Positions 25,602-33,804 of a stretch of DNA of 64,000 bases are shown piece by piece; positions within the stretch are counted from its first letter, which is position 1, and each line of letters opens with the position of its first letter. Source of the DNA: Erysipelotrichaceae bacterium (GTDB lineage Bacteria; Bacillota_I; Bacilli_A; Erysipelotrichales; Erysipelotrichaceae). A model generated the notes under the pieces. It was not told the origin of the DNA. It saw only the letters and a list, made by a program, of their open reading frames with translations, and made no database searches. The DNA lies in contig DPJD01000001.1 of assembly GCA_003543215.1 (NCBI GenBank), positions 387,936 to 451,935 of the forward strand, in the 5' to 3' direction. A program made the translations under genes and the position numbers.

Positions 25602-26978
25602 ATGGACTTTTATCAAGAAACACAAAATCGTAAAGAAAAGATGGTTCAAGACCTACAAGGTTTGATTCAGATTCCTTCTTTACGTGATTTAGACTCGAAG
25701 GCAGAGAATGCACCGTTTGGGAAAGATTTACGCCATGCATTGGATTATGTTTTGGATTTGGCGAAAGCAGATGGCTTTAAGACACGCGACTTAGAAGGTT
25801 ATGCGGGTGTCGTGGAGTTTGGTGAAGGGAATGAGATTCTCGGTGTTTTAGGACATTTGGATATTGTTCCGATTGGAACCGGTTGGACCGTTGATCCTTT
25901 TGGTGGTGAAATCAGAGATGGTTTCATCATGGGTCGTGGTGCTCAAGATGACAAGGGTCCGACGATGGCAGGTTACTATGCCATGAAGATTCTTAAAGAA
26001 ATGGGTTTTCAACCGAAGAAACGGGTCTTTTTGATTGTGGGTTGTGATGAAGAAACAGGCATGTCCTGTATGAAATACTACAATGAACATGGTGAGATTC
26101 CTGATTTTGGTTTTGTGCCGGATGCGGATTTCCCGGTTGTTTATGGTGAAAAAGGGATTATGAATTTGAATTTGAAAGGTGATGTTCAAACCAAGATTTT
26201 GCGTATCAAAGCAGGGGAGCGTCCAAATATCTGTATTGGTGAAGCCAGTATCGTGATGGAAGGCTATCCACTTAAGGAACTCTTTAGTTTCTACTTGGAA
26301 ACCCATCATCTCAAAGGTGAACTCATCGAACGCGATGGTGAAAGTGAATACAAGTTCTATGGTAAGTTCTCCCATGGGGCTAAACCCGATGATGGTATCA
26401 ATGCGGCTTGGCATGCGTTAAACTTCGTAGGAGGCGCATATCAAGATCATTTTGCTTTGAAATTGGCAAATCTATTGCGTGATTGGCGTGCAGAACCGCT
26501 AGGCGTCAAAGTCTTTGGATCCCATATGGGTTATTTGACGATGAACATCGGCGTTGTGAATATCGAGCATAAACATGTGTCGGTGATTTTGGATATCCGT
26601 TATCCTCAAGAAACGAGTCATGAACATATCTTCAATGAAATAAGCAAACGTTTCAAAGATGCGGACTTGGGTCTTGAGGTTGAATTGATTCAAGCGAAAG
26701 AACCTTTGTTTGTGGATCCCAAGAGTACTTTGGTTACGACTTTAGAGAAAGTCTATCGTGATTATTCGAAGGATATGACGACGCCTTTATTGACGATGGG
26801 GGGCGGTACTTACGCACGTTCCTTTAAGAACTTCGTTGCCTTTGGGGCGGAATTCCCAACCCGTGAGCGTCCATCTTGGGTCGGTCAGGTTCATCAAGCC
26901 GATGAAGGTTATGAGTTGGAACAATTCTATTTGGCGACGGCGATTTATGCGCAAGCCATTTACGATTTGAGTAAATAA
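25602..26978 (+). CDS. pepV: Dipeptidase PepV (M20 family)
   Basis: A 458-residue zinc peptidase that cuts dipeptides with an N-terminal unblocked residue. LGHLDIVPIGTGW, GRGAQDDKGPTMA and GCDEETG carry the metal ligands, and MGGGTYARSF is typical of PepV near the C-terminus. It is the counterpart of Bacillus ytjP and opens a run whose order (pepV, trmB, M42 peptidase, murC) parallels Bacillus. Confidence 0.92.
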   Translation: MDFYQETQNRKEKMVQDLQGLIQIPSLRDLDSKAENAPFGKDLRHALDYVLDLAKADGFKTRDLEGYAGVVEFGEGNEILGVLGHLDIVPIGTGWTVDPFGGEIRDGFIMGRGAQDDKGPTMAGYYAMKILKEMGFQPKKRVFLIVGCDEETGMSCMKYYNEHGEIPDFGFVPDADFPVVYGEKGIMNLNLKGDVQTKILRIKAGERPNICIGEASIVMEGYPLKELFSFYLETHHLKGELIERDGESEYKFYGKFSHGAKPDDGINAAWHALNFVGGAYQDHFALKLANLLRDWRAEPLGVKVFGSHMGYLTMNIGVVNIEHKHVSVILDIRYPQETSHEHIFNEISKRFKDADLGLEVELIQAKEPLFVDPKSTLVTTLEKVYRDYSKDMTTPLLTMGGGTYARSFKNFVAFGAEFPTRERPSWVGQVHQADEGYELEQFYLATAIYAQAIYDLSK

Positions 26979-26979
26979 G

Positions 26980-27606
26980 ATGCGGATGCGGAATAAACCT
27001 TGGGCAAGTGATTTTTTACTTGCTCATCCAAAATATGTACAAGACCCCAGTGTTTATAAGGGGAAATGGAAAACGCATTTTGGTTATGAACATGTGGTTT
27101 TGGAAATTGGCAGTGGTAAGGGTGATTATTGGCGTTCCATGGCTCGGATGAATCCGAATGTGTTGTGGATTGCGCTAGAGAAGGATAAGAATGTATCTGC
27201 GGTAGCCTTAAAGAAAACTGAAGATTTGGAAAATGGCGTTTGGATCGTCAACGATGCGGCAAATCTAACGGATTGGTTTGAAGCAGGTGAGTTGGATACC
27301 ATTCATTTGAATTTCAGTGATCCATGGCCAAAGAAGGGTCATGCGAAGCGCAGATTGACATCGGAGACCTATACGACGACTTTGTTAAGGTTGTTGAAAC
27401 AAGGTGGTCAGATCAAGTTCAAGACGGACAACAAGCTCTTGTTTGAGTATACAATCTTGCAATGGGACAGCATCGCTTTGAAGATGGAAGAATTCAGTGT
27501 CGATTTCAGACGCGATGAACATTCTGAAGATGCGATTACGGAATATGAACAGCACTTTATGGATCTAGGACAAGTGATCTATCGTGCGGTATGGAGGAAA
27601 GTTTGA
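26980..27606 (+). CDS. trmB: tRNA (guanine-N7-)-methyltransferase TrmB
   Basis: A 208-residue SAM enzyme that makes m7G46 in tRNA. LEIGSGKG is the SAM-binding motif and NFSDPWPKKGHAKRRL the TrmB signature. The start follows the pepV stop by one base and has no clear ribosome site, so translation is probably coupled; the ATG two codons later is an alternative. The stop shares one base with the next start. Confidence 0.95.
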   Translation: MRMRNKPWASDFLLAHPKYVQDPSVYKGKWKTHFGYEHVVLEIGSGKGDYWRSMARMNPNVLWIALEKDKNVSAVALKKTEDLENGVWIVNDAANLTDWFEAGELDTIHLNFSDPWPKKGHAKRRLTSETYTTTLLRLLKQGGQIKFKTDNKLLFEYTILQWDSIALKMEEFSVDFRRDEHSEDAITEYEQHFMDLGQVIYRAVWRKV

Positions 27607-28688
27607 TGTTAAGTGAATCAAGTTTAAAGCGTTTGAAAGATTTGACTGAGAAAATGGCGATCAGTGGCGATGAAGTTGAAGTTCGTCGCTATTTGGAAGA
27701 AAGCTATAAGACGTATGGTGGTGAATTGATTGCGGATAATCTTGGATCAATTGCACTTGTGAAGAAGAGTAAGAATCCAAATGCGAAAACAGTACTTCTA
27801 TTAGGCCACATGGATGAAGTTGGTTTCGTCGTGAAATCCATCAATGACAAAGGGAATCTCGCTTTAGCAAGCATTGGTGGTTGGTGGTCACAGACTTTGT
27901 TGGGTCAACGTGTCTTGGTCAAAGCCAAGGATGGTAAGAAATACAAGGGTACGATCGGAAGCATTCCTCCGCATCTATTAACGGAAGCGGATCGTGCCAA
28001 ACCAATGGAAATCAAGAACATGTTGGTGGATATTGGTTGTGTCAGTAAGGATGAAGTTCTTGCCTTGGGCATCAATACGGGGTCTGCGGTTATTTTGGAT
28101 GGCAGTTTTGAAGTCTTGAGTGAGAAACGTTTATTGGCAAAAGCCTTTGATAATCGATATGGATGTGCCATGGGCTTGGAAGCATTGGAAGCCTTCAAGG
28201 ATGTGGACTTGGATGTCAATCTTGTGGTTGGGGCGAGTGTTCAAGAAGAAGTAGGTTTACGCGGTGCACTAACCTTGAGTTATGCTGTTAAGCCGGATGT
28301 GGCGATTATTTTCGACTGTTCGCCAGCCAATGATGCGAGTGGTGATACTGAAGCCTTTGGTCAATTGGGTAAAGGTCCTTTGGTGCGATTCATTGATGCG
28401 AATTATCTACCGAATCGTGGTTTCTTAGATTTGTATGTGGATACCATGGAAAAACATAAACTTCCTTATCAATACTATCAATCTCTCGGTGGTACTGATG
28501 CAGGCGCTGTTCACAAACAGTTCAGCGGAATTCCAACCTTGACCATGTGCATCTGTGCTCGCAACATTCATACGAATAGTTCAATTATCGATCAAGATGA
28601 TTATCAGAATGCTCAAATTGCGATGGTCAAAGTCATTGAACAATTGAATGAGAAAACCATCGATCAGATTGTAAAGGCGAATCGTTAA
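27606..28688 (+). CDS. M42 family aminopeptidase (YtoP type)
   Basis: A 360-residue co-catalytic metallo-aminopeptidase. GHMDEVGF, the FDNRYG segment, VQEEVGLRGA and GGTDAGAVH are the expected metal-binding and catalytic elements. The start at 27606 is preferred because GGAGG lies eight bases upstream, inside trmB; an in-frame ATG at 27591 has no such site. It corresponds in order and family to Bacillus ytoP, annotated as a glutamyl aminopeptidase. Actual substrate is not known. Confidence 0.9.
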   Translation: MLSESSLKRLKDLTEKMAISGDEVEVRRYLEESYKTYGGELIADNLGSIALVKKSKNPNAKTVLLLGHMDEVGFVVKSINDKGNLALASIGGWWSQTLLGQRVLVKAKDGKKYKGTIGSIPPHLLTEADRAKPMEIKNMLVDIGCVSKDEVLALGINTGSAVILDGSFEVLSEKRLLAKAFDNRYGCAMGLEALEAFKDVDLDVNLVVGASVQEEVGLRGALTLSYAVKPDVAIIFDCSPANDASGDTEAFGQLGKGPLVRFIDANYLPNRGFLDLYVDTMEKHKLPYQYYQSLGGTDAGAVHKQFSGIPTLTMCICARNIHTNSSIIDQDDYQNAQIAMVKVIEQLNEKTIDQIVKANR

Positions 28689-28690
28689 AC

Positions 28691-29419
28691 ATGCGTAAAA
28701 TCGGACTTGTTCTTTTGGTGTTGCTTATGAGTGCTTGTACAAGCACTTTTGAGCTACGCGATTATGATCAAGCCATTCAAGAAGCACTTGCGCAAGAGAC
28801 AAGTACCTATCTCACGATGAATCGTGATTTGTTCAGCTATTATCTTCCAGTCTCCATCGGACGTAAATTGGCAACACCCAATTCAGTGACACTGAATAGT
28901 CACAATCAATCCATTTTGATGAGTTTGGATGTTGTGAACATCTTGAATCAAGCTTACTATAAAGATGATGAAAATACGCTTCGTGATCTTTTGAAAGAAG
29001 GCGTCGCGTTTTATTCATATTCGGATACGTTTTTAAGCAACCAAAGCATCCCTGTTGATTTTCGTGTGAATGCAGCGAAAATTGCAGATCATTTGGTTTT
29101 ACTGATCTTACAGACGGAGCATTTCGTCTTTACATCGATTCATCCTGAAGCAGTATCACCAGAAATTCTCTATGACATGTTGCGTGTTGCTCGCAGTGCT
29201 CGAATTGCGAAAGAAGTCGTCTTGGATGTTTATTCCAAGCGTGAGGTCATCGACTTCAAAGTTCAGAATTTGAATATGTTCGCACAAGTTGCGCCGGAAT
29301 CTGGTACGGTCATGGATATGATCAAGGAACTGGATGAAAATGATTTTACCGATTTTGATTTTAATGCGGATGAAAATGATCCCGATGCACTTGTTGATGA
29401 AGTGATCATCGAGGAATAA
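28691..29419 (+). CDS. Lipoprotein of unknown function
   Basis: A 242-residue protein with a lipoprotein signal: basic start, hydrophobic core and MSAC with Cys16 as lipidation site. The mature part is largely helical with an Asp/Glu-rich tail (residues about 215-242). I do not recognise the family. It lies two bases after the M42 gene and is followed by another unknown gene and murC, suggesting an envelope role. Confidence 0.65.
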   Translation: MRKIGLVLLVLLMSACTSTFELRDYDQAIQEALAQETSTYLTMNRDLFSYYLPVSIGRKLATPNSVTLNSHNQSILMSLDVVNILNQAYYKDDENTLRDLLKEGVAFYSYSDTFLSNQSIPVDFRVNAAKIADHLVLLILQTEHFVFTSIHPEAVSPEILYDMLRVARSARIAKEVVLDVYSKREVIDFKVQNLNMFAQVAPESGTVMDMIKELDENDFTDFDFNADENDPDALVDEVIIEE

Positions 29420-29430
29420 GGAGCAGTGTC

Positions 29431-30117
29431 ATGTTAAAAAAACTAGCGTCTTTGTTGTTTGAAGAGGAAGAAGAAGTCATTGAAGAGGAGTTGGATCAAA
29501 AACCGATTCCTAAGAAAGTGGCCAAAGCTCCTATCAAAGAAAAGGTTAAAGAAGTCGAGCCATCCGTGATTGCGGCGATGAATCCTGTGAAGGAAGAAGT
29601 CAAGCGTGAAGAATTGCCACGTGTTGAAGAAGTGATCGTGGACACCAAGGTGGAACAATTGCTTCAAACTAAGAAGCCGGAGTTTGGCATCGAAGCTTCA
29701 CAACCAGTCAGACCCATCGTAGAAGTGAAACCAAAGAAAGCCGAGAAGGCAATCTATGAATTCAGACCTGTGATCAGCCCGATTTTTGGTGTGGAAGAAA
29801 GTCGCCGAACACCGATTCAAAAACCAATCGTTGAAGTCAATAAGCACGTGAAGCGCAGTCGCATCAATACGGTCATCAGTCCGATTTATGGTGATTTGGA
29901 GAAAGAAAAAGATGAACCAAAGGCGAAGCCAAAACGTTTTGTCCCACACGATCCAATTGAAACCATGGATATTCCTAAGATTAAAGCGGAGAATTATAGT
30001 TTGGATGACTTGTTGCATCCCATTAAAGCTGAAGAAGAAACACTCTTTGTCAGTGAATCGACAACAGAAACAGAAGAAGGTCTACATCAAATATCCTTGT
30101 TTGATGATGTGAAATAG
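29431..30117 (+). CDS. Charged, low-complexity protein with two VISPI(F/Y)G motifs
   Basis: A 228-residue cytoplasmic protein, rich in Glu, Lys, Pro and Val and probably disordered. No signal or membrane helix. Two short repeats stand out: RPVISPIFGV and NTVISPIYGD, about 40 residues apart. A short motif SLDDLLHP occurs near the C-terminus. It sits directly before murC, where Bacillus has the DNA translocase gene sftA; no ATPase domain is present here. It may be an adaptor or scaffold for envelope or division proteins, but that is inference. AAGGAG precedes the start. Confidence 0.7.
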   Translation: MLKKLASLLFEEEEEVIEEELDQKPIPKKVAKAPIKEKVKEVEPSVIAAMNPVKEEVKREELPRVEEVIVDTKVEQLLQTKKPEFGIEASQPVRPIVEVKPKKAEKAIYEFRPVISPIFGVEESRRTPIQKPIVEVNKHVKRSRINTVISPIYGDLEKEKDEPKAKPKRFVPHDPIETMDIPKIKAENYSLDDLLHPIKAEEETLFVSESTTETEEGLHQISLFDDVK

Positions 30118-30126
30118 AGGTACGTT

Positions 30127-31431
30127 ATGATTTTTATGTTAGGCATCAAGGGTGCGGGTATGGCTGCTTTGGCATGCATGCTGCATGAAATGGGTGAACA
30201 TGTCGAAGGTTCGGATTTAGATAAACACTTCTTTACAGAAGCACGTCTTCATGAACTTGGAATTCCTGTGCATCCTTTTGGAACATTTCCGCCCGATGGG
30301 GCAACCATCATCATGGGAAATGCCTTTAAAGATGATTTTGCGGATATTGTAGAATTTAAGCGACGTGGAACCTATACCTTATATCGTTACCATGAATATT
30401 TGGGAGCTTTGTTGAATGATTATGTTGGTGTTGCAATCACCGGTTCGCATGGTAAGACGACGACCACCAAAATGGTTACCAGCATGCTTCAAGCACATAA
30501 GCCTACAGCTTATTTGATTGGGGATGGTCATGGTCATCTTGCTTCGGATTCGTATTATATGGCTATTGAAGCAGATGAGTATCGTCGTTTCTTTTTAGCG
30601 TATCATCCTAAATATGCCGTGATCACCAATGTGGATTATGATCATGTGGATTACTATAAAGATGCCTTGGATTATGCTTCGGCTTATGAACAATTCGCAC
30701 ATAATGTTACAGGAGCACTCTTTGTTTATGGGGATGATCCTGAGGTACGGAAGCTTAATTTAAGTGGAACTGTGTATACCTATGGTTTAGAGCCAAATAA
30801 TGATCTGGTCGCGACCATTGATTATGAGGATGCGCATGAGACGCGTTTTCGACTCAATTTTCAAGGGAAGGATCTTGGTTCGATCCAAGTACCGTTTTCA
30901 GGTCGTCATTTGATTTGGAATGCGCTGGGTTGTATCGGTATAGGGCTCTTAGAGAATATTCCGCTTTCAGTCATTGAAGAGGGATTGGGAACCTTTGAGA
31001 ATGCGGCAAGACGTTTCAAAGTTGAGGTCAATGGACCCAACATCTACATCGATGATTATGCCCATCATCCAACTGAAGTCAGTGTCACGATCGATGCGGC
31101 ACGCTTGCGTTATCCCAATCATAAATTGATCGCAATCTTCAAACCTCATCGTGTATCGCGTTTATTCCACTTCGCGGATGCGTTCGCACAGGCTTTGGAT
31201 AAAGCGGATGAAGTGTACCTGTGTGGTTTCACGGCGATTGATGATCAAGAAGTGGGCTATGATATCACGATTGATTATTTGAAGGATCGTTCAAAGAAAG
31301 CGCAGGTTATAACTGAGGATGAACTTGGTGCGCGTTTGTTGGAAAAACAGGGTCCTGCAGTCTATTTATTCATGAGTTCGAAGGATATTTATGGTCTTGC
31401 AAATCTTTTGAAGCGCTATCAAAAGGATTGA
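30127..31431 (+). CDS. murC: UDP-N-acetylmuramate--L-alanine ligase
   Basis: A 434-residue Mur ligase that adds the first amino acid to the peptidoglycan precursor. GIKGAGMAALA is the nucleotide-binding start, GSHGKTTTT the ATP loop, and EADEYRR and DDYAHHPTEV are central and C-terminal signatures. The family choice is MurC (or the related Mpl) and the flanking ytxG-like and ccpA genes support MurC. The -35 of the next promoter overlaps its stop. Confidence 0.93.
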   Translation: MIFMLGIKGAGMAALACMLHEMGEHVEGSDLDKHFFTEARLHELGIPVHPFGTFPPDGATIIMGNAFKDDFADIVEFKRRGTYTLYRYHEYLGALLNDYVGVAITGSHGKTTTTKMVTSMLQAHKPTAYLIGDGHGHLASDSYYMAIEADEYRRFFLAYHPKYAVITNVDYDHVDYYKDALDYASAYEQFAHNVTGALFVYGDDPEVRKLNLSGTVYTYGLEPNNDLVATIDYEDAHETRFRLNFQGKDLGSIQVPFSGRHLIWNALGCIGIGLLENIPLSVIEEGLGTFENAARRFKVEVNGPNIYIDDYAHHPTEVSVTIDAARLRYPNHKLIAIFKPHRVSRLFHFADAFAQALDKADEVYLCGFTAIDDQEVGYDITIDYLKDRSKKAQVITEDELGARLLEKQGPAVYLFMSSKDIYGLANLLKRYQKD

Positions 31432-31455
31432 AAATATTTTCATAATTGATATAAT
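31428..31455 (+). promoter_or_regulatory. Promoter of the DUF948 gene
   Basis: TTGAAA (31428-31433), overlapping the murC stop, a 16-base spacer and TATAAT (31450-31455). Confidence 0.65.
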
Positions 31456-31475
31456 AGGTTCAAAGAGGTGAGCCT

Positions 31476-31859
31476 ATGGATGCATTCTTTAATAGTCTTA
31501 GTGAAATATCAGTCATCTTCTTACCGATTTTAGGTGCGATGGTACTGATCTTTTTATTGTTTCTATTTTATCGCCTATATTTCATGATGAAGAAGGTGGA
31601 TCTGCTCTTGGATCACGTTGATCGTACGATGAATGTCGTGGATCAAGAATTGAGCGAACTGAAGACCTCCATTGAAGTTTTATCTGGGGTAGCTAAAGGT
31701 GTCATGTATGTTCAAAGCTTCACCAAGCACTCGCTCATGACGGCAACAGTCTATTTGGCGGAGCATTTTGAGTTTATCAAACAATGGTTCCAGGATATCT
31801 TTGATAAGAAGAGCGAACCCGAAGTACAAACAGAGGCGGACGAAGAGAAAGCCGCATAG
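31476..31859 (+). CDS. DUF948 membrane protein (YtxG-like)
   Basis: A 127-residue protein with one N-terminal helix (about residues 14-36) followed by a coiled region and an acidic tail, the pattern of DUF948. In Bacillus the gene ytxG also follows murC and is linked to general stress. Function is unknown. GAGGTG supports the start. The next gene starts 12 bases later. Confidence 0.82.
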   Translation: MDAFFNSLSEISVIFLPILGAMVLIFLLFLFYRLYFMMKKVDLLLDHVDRTMNVVDQELSELKTSIEVLSGVAKGVMYVQSFTKHSLMTATVYLAEHFEFIKQWFQDIFDKKSEPEVQTEADEEKAA

Positions 31860-31871
31860 AAAGGACCCGAT

Positions 31872-32576
31872 ATGGAAGACACAAACAAAAAACTTGAAGA
31901 TTTCGTAGAAGAGAAAAAAGAAGTGGTCGAAGCAAAAGTCGAAGAAGTAAAAGAAGTCTTGGAGAATCCTGAAGGTCTCGATGAAGTCAAAGCGGATGTC
32001 GAAGAGAAGTTTGAGGAAGTCAAAGAAGATGCGGAAGCGAAGCTAGAAGATGTCGAAGAAAAGTTTGAACATGTTAAGGAAGATGTCAAAGATAAATTCG
32101 AAGATGTCTTAGAGAATGAAAAAGTTCAAAAAGTCGTTGAGTCCATAAAAGACGGTGCTAAGGTTGTTGGTGAAAAAACATCGGAGTTCCTCGATAAGAT
32201 CGATGCACAAGAAAAATTTGAAAAAGCCAAGGAAGTGACGCTTGAAGCGGGTCAAAAAGTGGCTAAGAAATTTGATGAACTGCGCAATGATGAAGAATTG
32301 AAAGCAAAGTTCAAAGATACGACAGATGATATCGTTGAAGGCAGTAAGAAGGTCATCGAAGATATCCGCGAAAATGAAACCGTACAAAAGGTTGTGGAAT
32401 CGGTTAAAGACGGTGCTCGTACGGTAAGTGAGAAGACCGTTGAATTCTTCGAAAAACCAGAAGTTCAAGAAAAGATTGAAGTAGCAAAAGAAAAAACCTT
32501 ATCGATTGCTGAAAAAGGCATGTCGAAGTTAAAAGAATGGTTAAAGCCGAAAGGCAAGGATGATCAAGGCGAATGA
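31872..32576 (+). CDS. Highly charged amphipathic repeat protein at the ytxH position
   Basis: A 234-residue, Lys/Glu/Val-rich helical protein with no signal peptide. Residues 81-109 and 167-195 are near copies (ENEKVQKVVESIKDGAKVVG and ENETVQKVVESVKDGARTVS at their starts), showing an internal duplication of about 86 residues. The 11-residue-like spacing of charged and hydrophobic residues recalls LEA and apolipoprotein-type helices that coat membranes or protect proteins. Its position between the YtxG-like gene and ccpA matches Bacillus ytxH, but similarity is compositional only. It overlaps ccpA by four bases. Confidence 0.75.
   Translation: MEDTNKKLEDFVEEKKEVVEAKVEEVKEVLENPEGLDEVKADVEEKFEEVKEDAEAKLEDVEEKFEHVKEDVKDKFEDVLENEKVQKVVESIKDGAKVVGEKTSEFLDKIDAQEKFEKAKEVTLEAGQKVAKKFDELRNDEELKAKFKDTTDDIVEGSKKVIEDIRENETVQKVVESVKDGARTVSEKTVEFFEKPEVQEKIEVAKEKTLSIAEKGMSKLKEWLKPKGKDDQGE
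32112..32198 (+). repeat. Coding repeat, copy 1
   Basis: Encodes residues 81-109 of the amphipathic protein; about two thirds of its residues are identical to copy 2 at 32370-32456. Confidence 0.75.
32370..32456 (+). repeat. Coding repeat, copy 2
   Basis: Encodes residues 167-195 of the amphipathic protein, the second copy of the unit at 32112-32198. Confidence 0.75.
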
Positions 32577-33562
32577 AAAGAGTAACGATCTATGATGTGG
32601 CTAAAGAAGCGAAAGTTTCATTAGCAACGGTCTCACGTGTCATTAATGGCCTTGAGATCGTCCGTGAGGATACGCGTTTGCGTGTCAACGAAGCGATTGA
32701 TAAATTAGGGTATAAACCGAATGCGATCGCTCAAGGTTTAGCATTGCAGAAGACGACAACGATTGCCTTGGTCGTTCCGGAAGCGAGTTTCTCGTATACC
32801 GGACAGATCATCAATGGTTTGTTGGATGTGGCAAAGATTTATAAGTATAACATCATGTTGCATACGGTTTCGGAAGGGATTGTGGAAATCGGTGAGATCA
32901 TCGATACCATCATCAAATCCAGAGTCGATGGGGTTGTCATCTATAACGATAAACTCATTTATGATGAATTGAAGGCGTTGACGAATTATCAATTCCCAAT
33001 CGTTTTGATTGGCAATAAGATGTCTACCAACAATATCTGCAGTGTTTATGTGGATCTTGAAAAAGCGGTCTATGAATTGGTATCTGAGTATTTGGATAAA
33101 GGCAAAGGCGATATCGCCATTGTTCAAGACCGTAAGAATAAGTATATGATCGAACAGTTGATCAAGGGTGCGACGACAGCGTATGAACGTCGTGGCTTGG
33201 TCTTTGAACAATACATCGAGATTCCACAGGAATATCGCAGTTCGTATCAATATCTCAAAGAATACTTCAAGACACGTCGCCATGATTTGGTCATCGCGTA
33301 TCGTGATTCACAGGCTTTGGCCGTTGCGAATGCGGCTGCTGAGAATGATATCAAAGTTCCAGAAGAACTTGAGATCGTTTGTATCATCGATTCGAAATAC
33401 AACTCCATGGTTCGTCCACAACTTTCATCGTTTACCTTCCCATCCTATGATTTGGGTGCGGTATCGATGCGTGTCATGACCAAGATGTTGAAGCAGGATA
33501 ATTTCGATGATCGTGAGATTGAATTGAGCTATCTCTTCACACCACGTCAGACGACCAAGTAA
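32573..33562 (+). CDS. ccpA: LacI-family regulator, probable CcpA
   Basis: A 329-residue repressor. The N-terminal LacI helix-turn-helix (TIYDVAKEAKVSLATVSRV) and hinge (YKPNAIAQGLALQKTTT) closely follow CcpA, and the C-terminal MVRPQLSSFTFPSYDLGAVS region is CcpA-like as well. CcpA controls carbon catabolite repression with HPr-Ser-P. Synteny with murC-ytxG-ytxH supports the name. The effector domain is otherwise rather divergent, so a paralogous role is possible. Confidence 0.75.
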   Translation: MKRVTIYDVAKEAKVSLATVSRVINGLEIVREDTRLRVNEAIDKLGYKPNAIAQGLALQKTTTIALVVPEASFSYTGQIINGLLDVAKIYKYNIMLHTVSEGIVEIGEIIDTIIKSRVDGVVIYNDKLIYDELKALTNYQFPIVLIGNKMSTNNICSVYVDLEKAVYELVSEYLDKGKGDIAIVQDRKNKYMIEQLIKGATTAYERRGLVFEQYIEIPQEYRSSYQYLKEYFKTRRHDLVIAYRDSQALAVANAAAENDIKVPEELEIVCIIDSKYNSMVRPQLSSFTFPSYDLGAVSMRVMTKMLKQDNFDDREIELSYLFTPRQTTK

Positions 33563-33590
33563 TTGATTATTGATTGGTTTTTGTTATAAT
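33563..33590 (+). promoter_or_regulatory. Promoter of the tyrS T-box
   Basis: TTGATT (33563-33568), a 16-base spacer and TATAAT (33585-33590). Predicted start near 33597. Confidence 0.7.
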
Positions 33591-33596
33591 GATTGT

Positions 33597-33787
33597 GCGT
33601 TGAAAAGGCAGAGTAGATTGGTGTTCGTTGTAGAGAGGTGATGGGGCTGAAAATCACTACGAACTAAGATTGAATACACCTTTGAGCTGCTTTATGCAAA
33701 GTAAAGCCGTCTGCCGCGTTAAGGCTTAAAGTGACGAAAGTCGACTAAGGTGGTACCGTGCTAAAGCACCCTTGGAAGGGTGCTTTT
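33597..33787 (+). promoter_or_regulatory. T-box leader of tyrS (tRNA-Tyr sensor)
   Basis: The T-box core AGGTGGTACCGTG is at 33748-33760. The likely specifier is TAC at 33675-33677, in TTGAATACACCTT, matching tyrosine and aligned with the trpS and alaS specifiers. The terminator is AAAGCACCC with GGGTGCTTT (33763-33787). An AGGAGG site and the ATG follow. Confidence 0.9.
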
Positions 33788-33804
33788 CTATTTCAGGAGG
33801 AACT

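Noticed and set aside
32112..32456. Repeats suggestive of a CRISPR or satellite array
   Set aside because: The repetition is at protein level within one coding frame, only two copies, with no spacer structure.
32738..33283. A 181-codon minus-strand frame inside the ccpA gene
   Set aside because: Shadow of a regulator gene with clear domain signatures.
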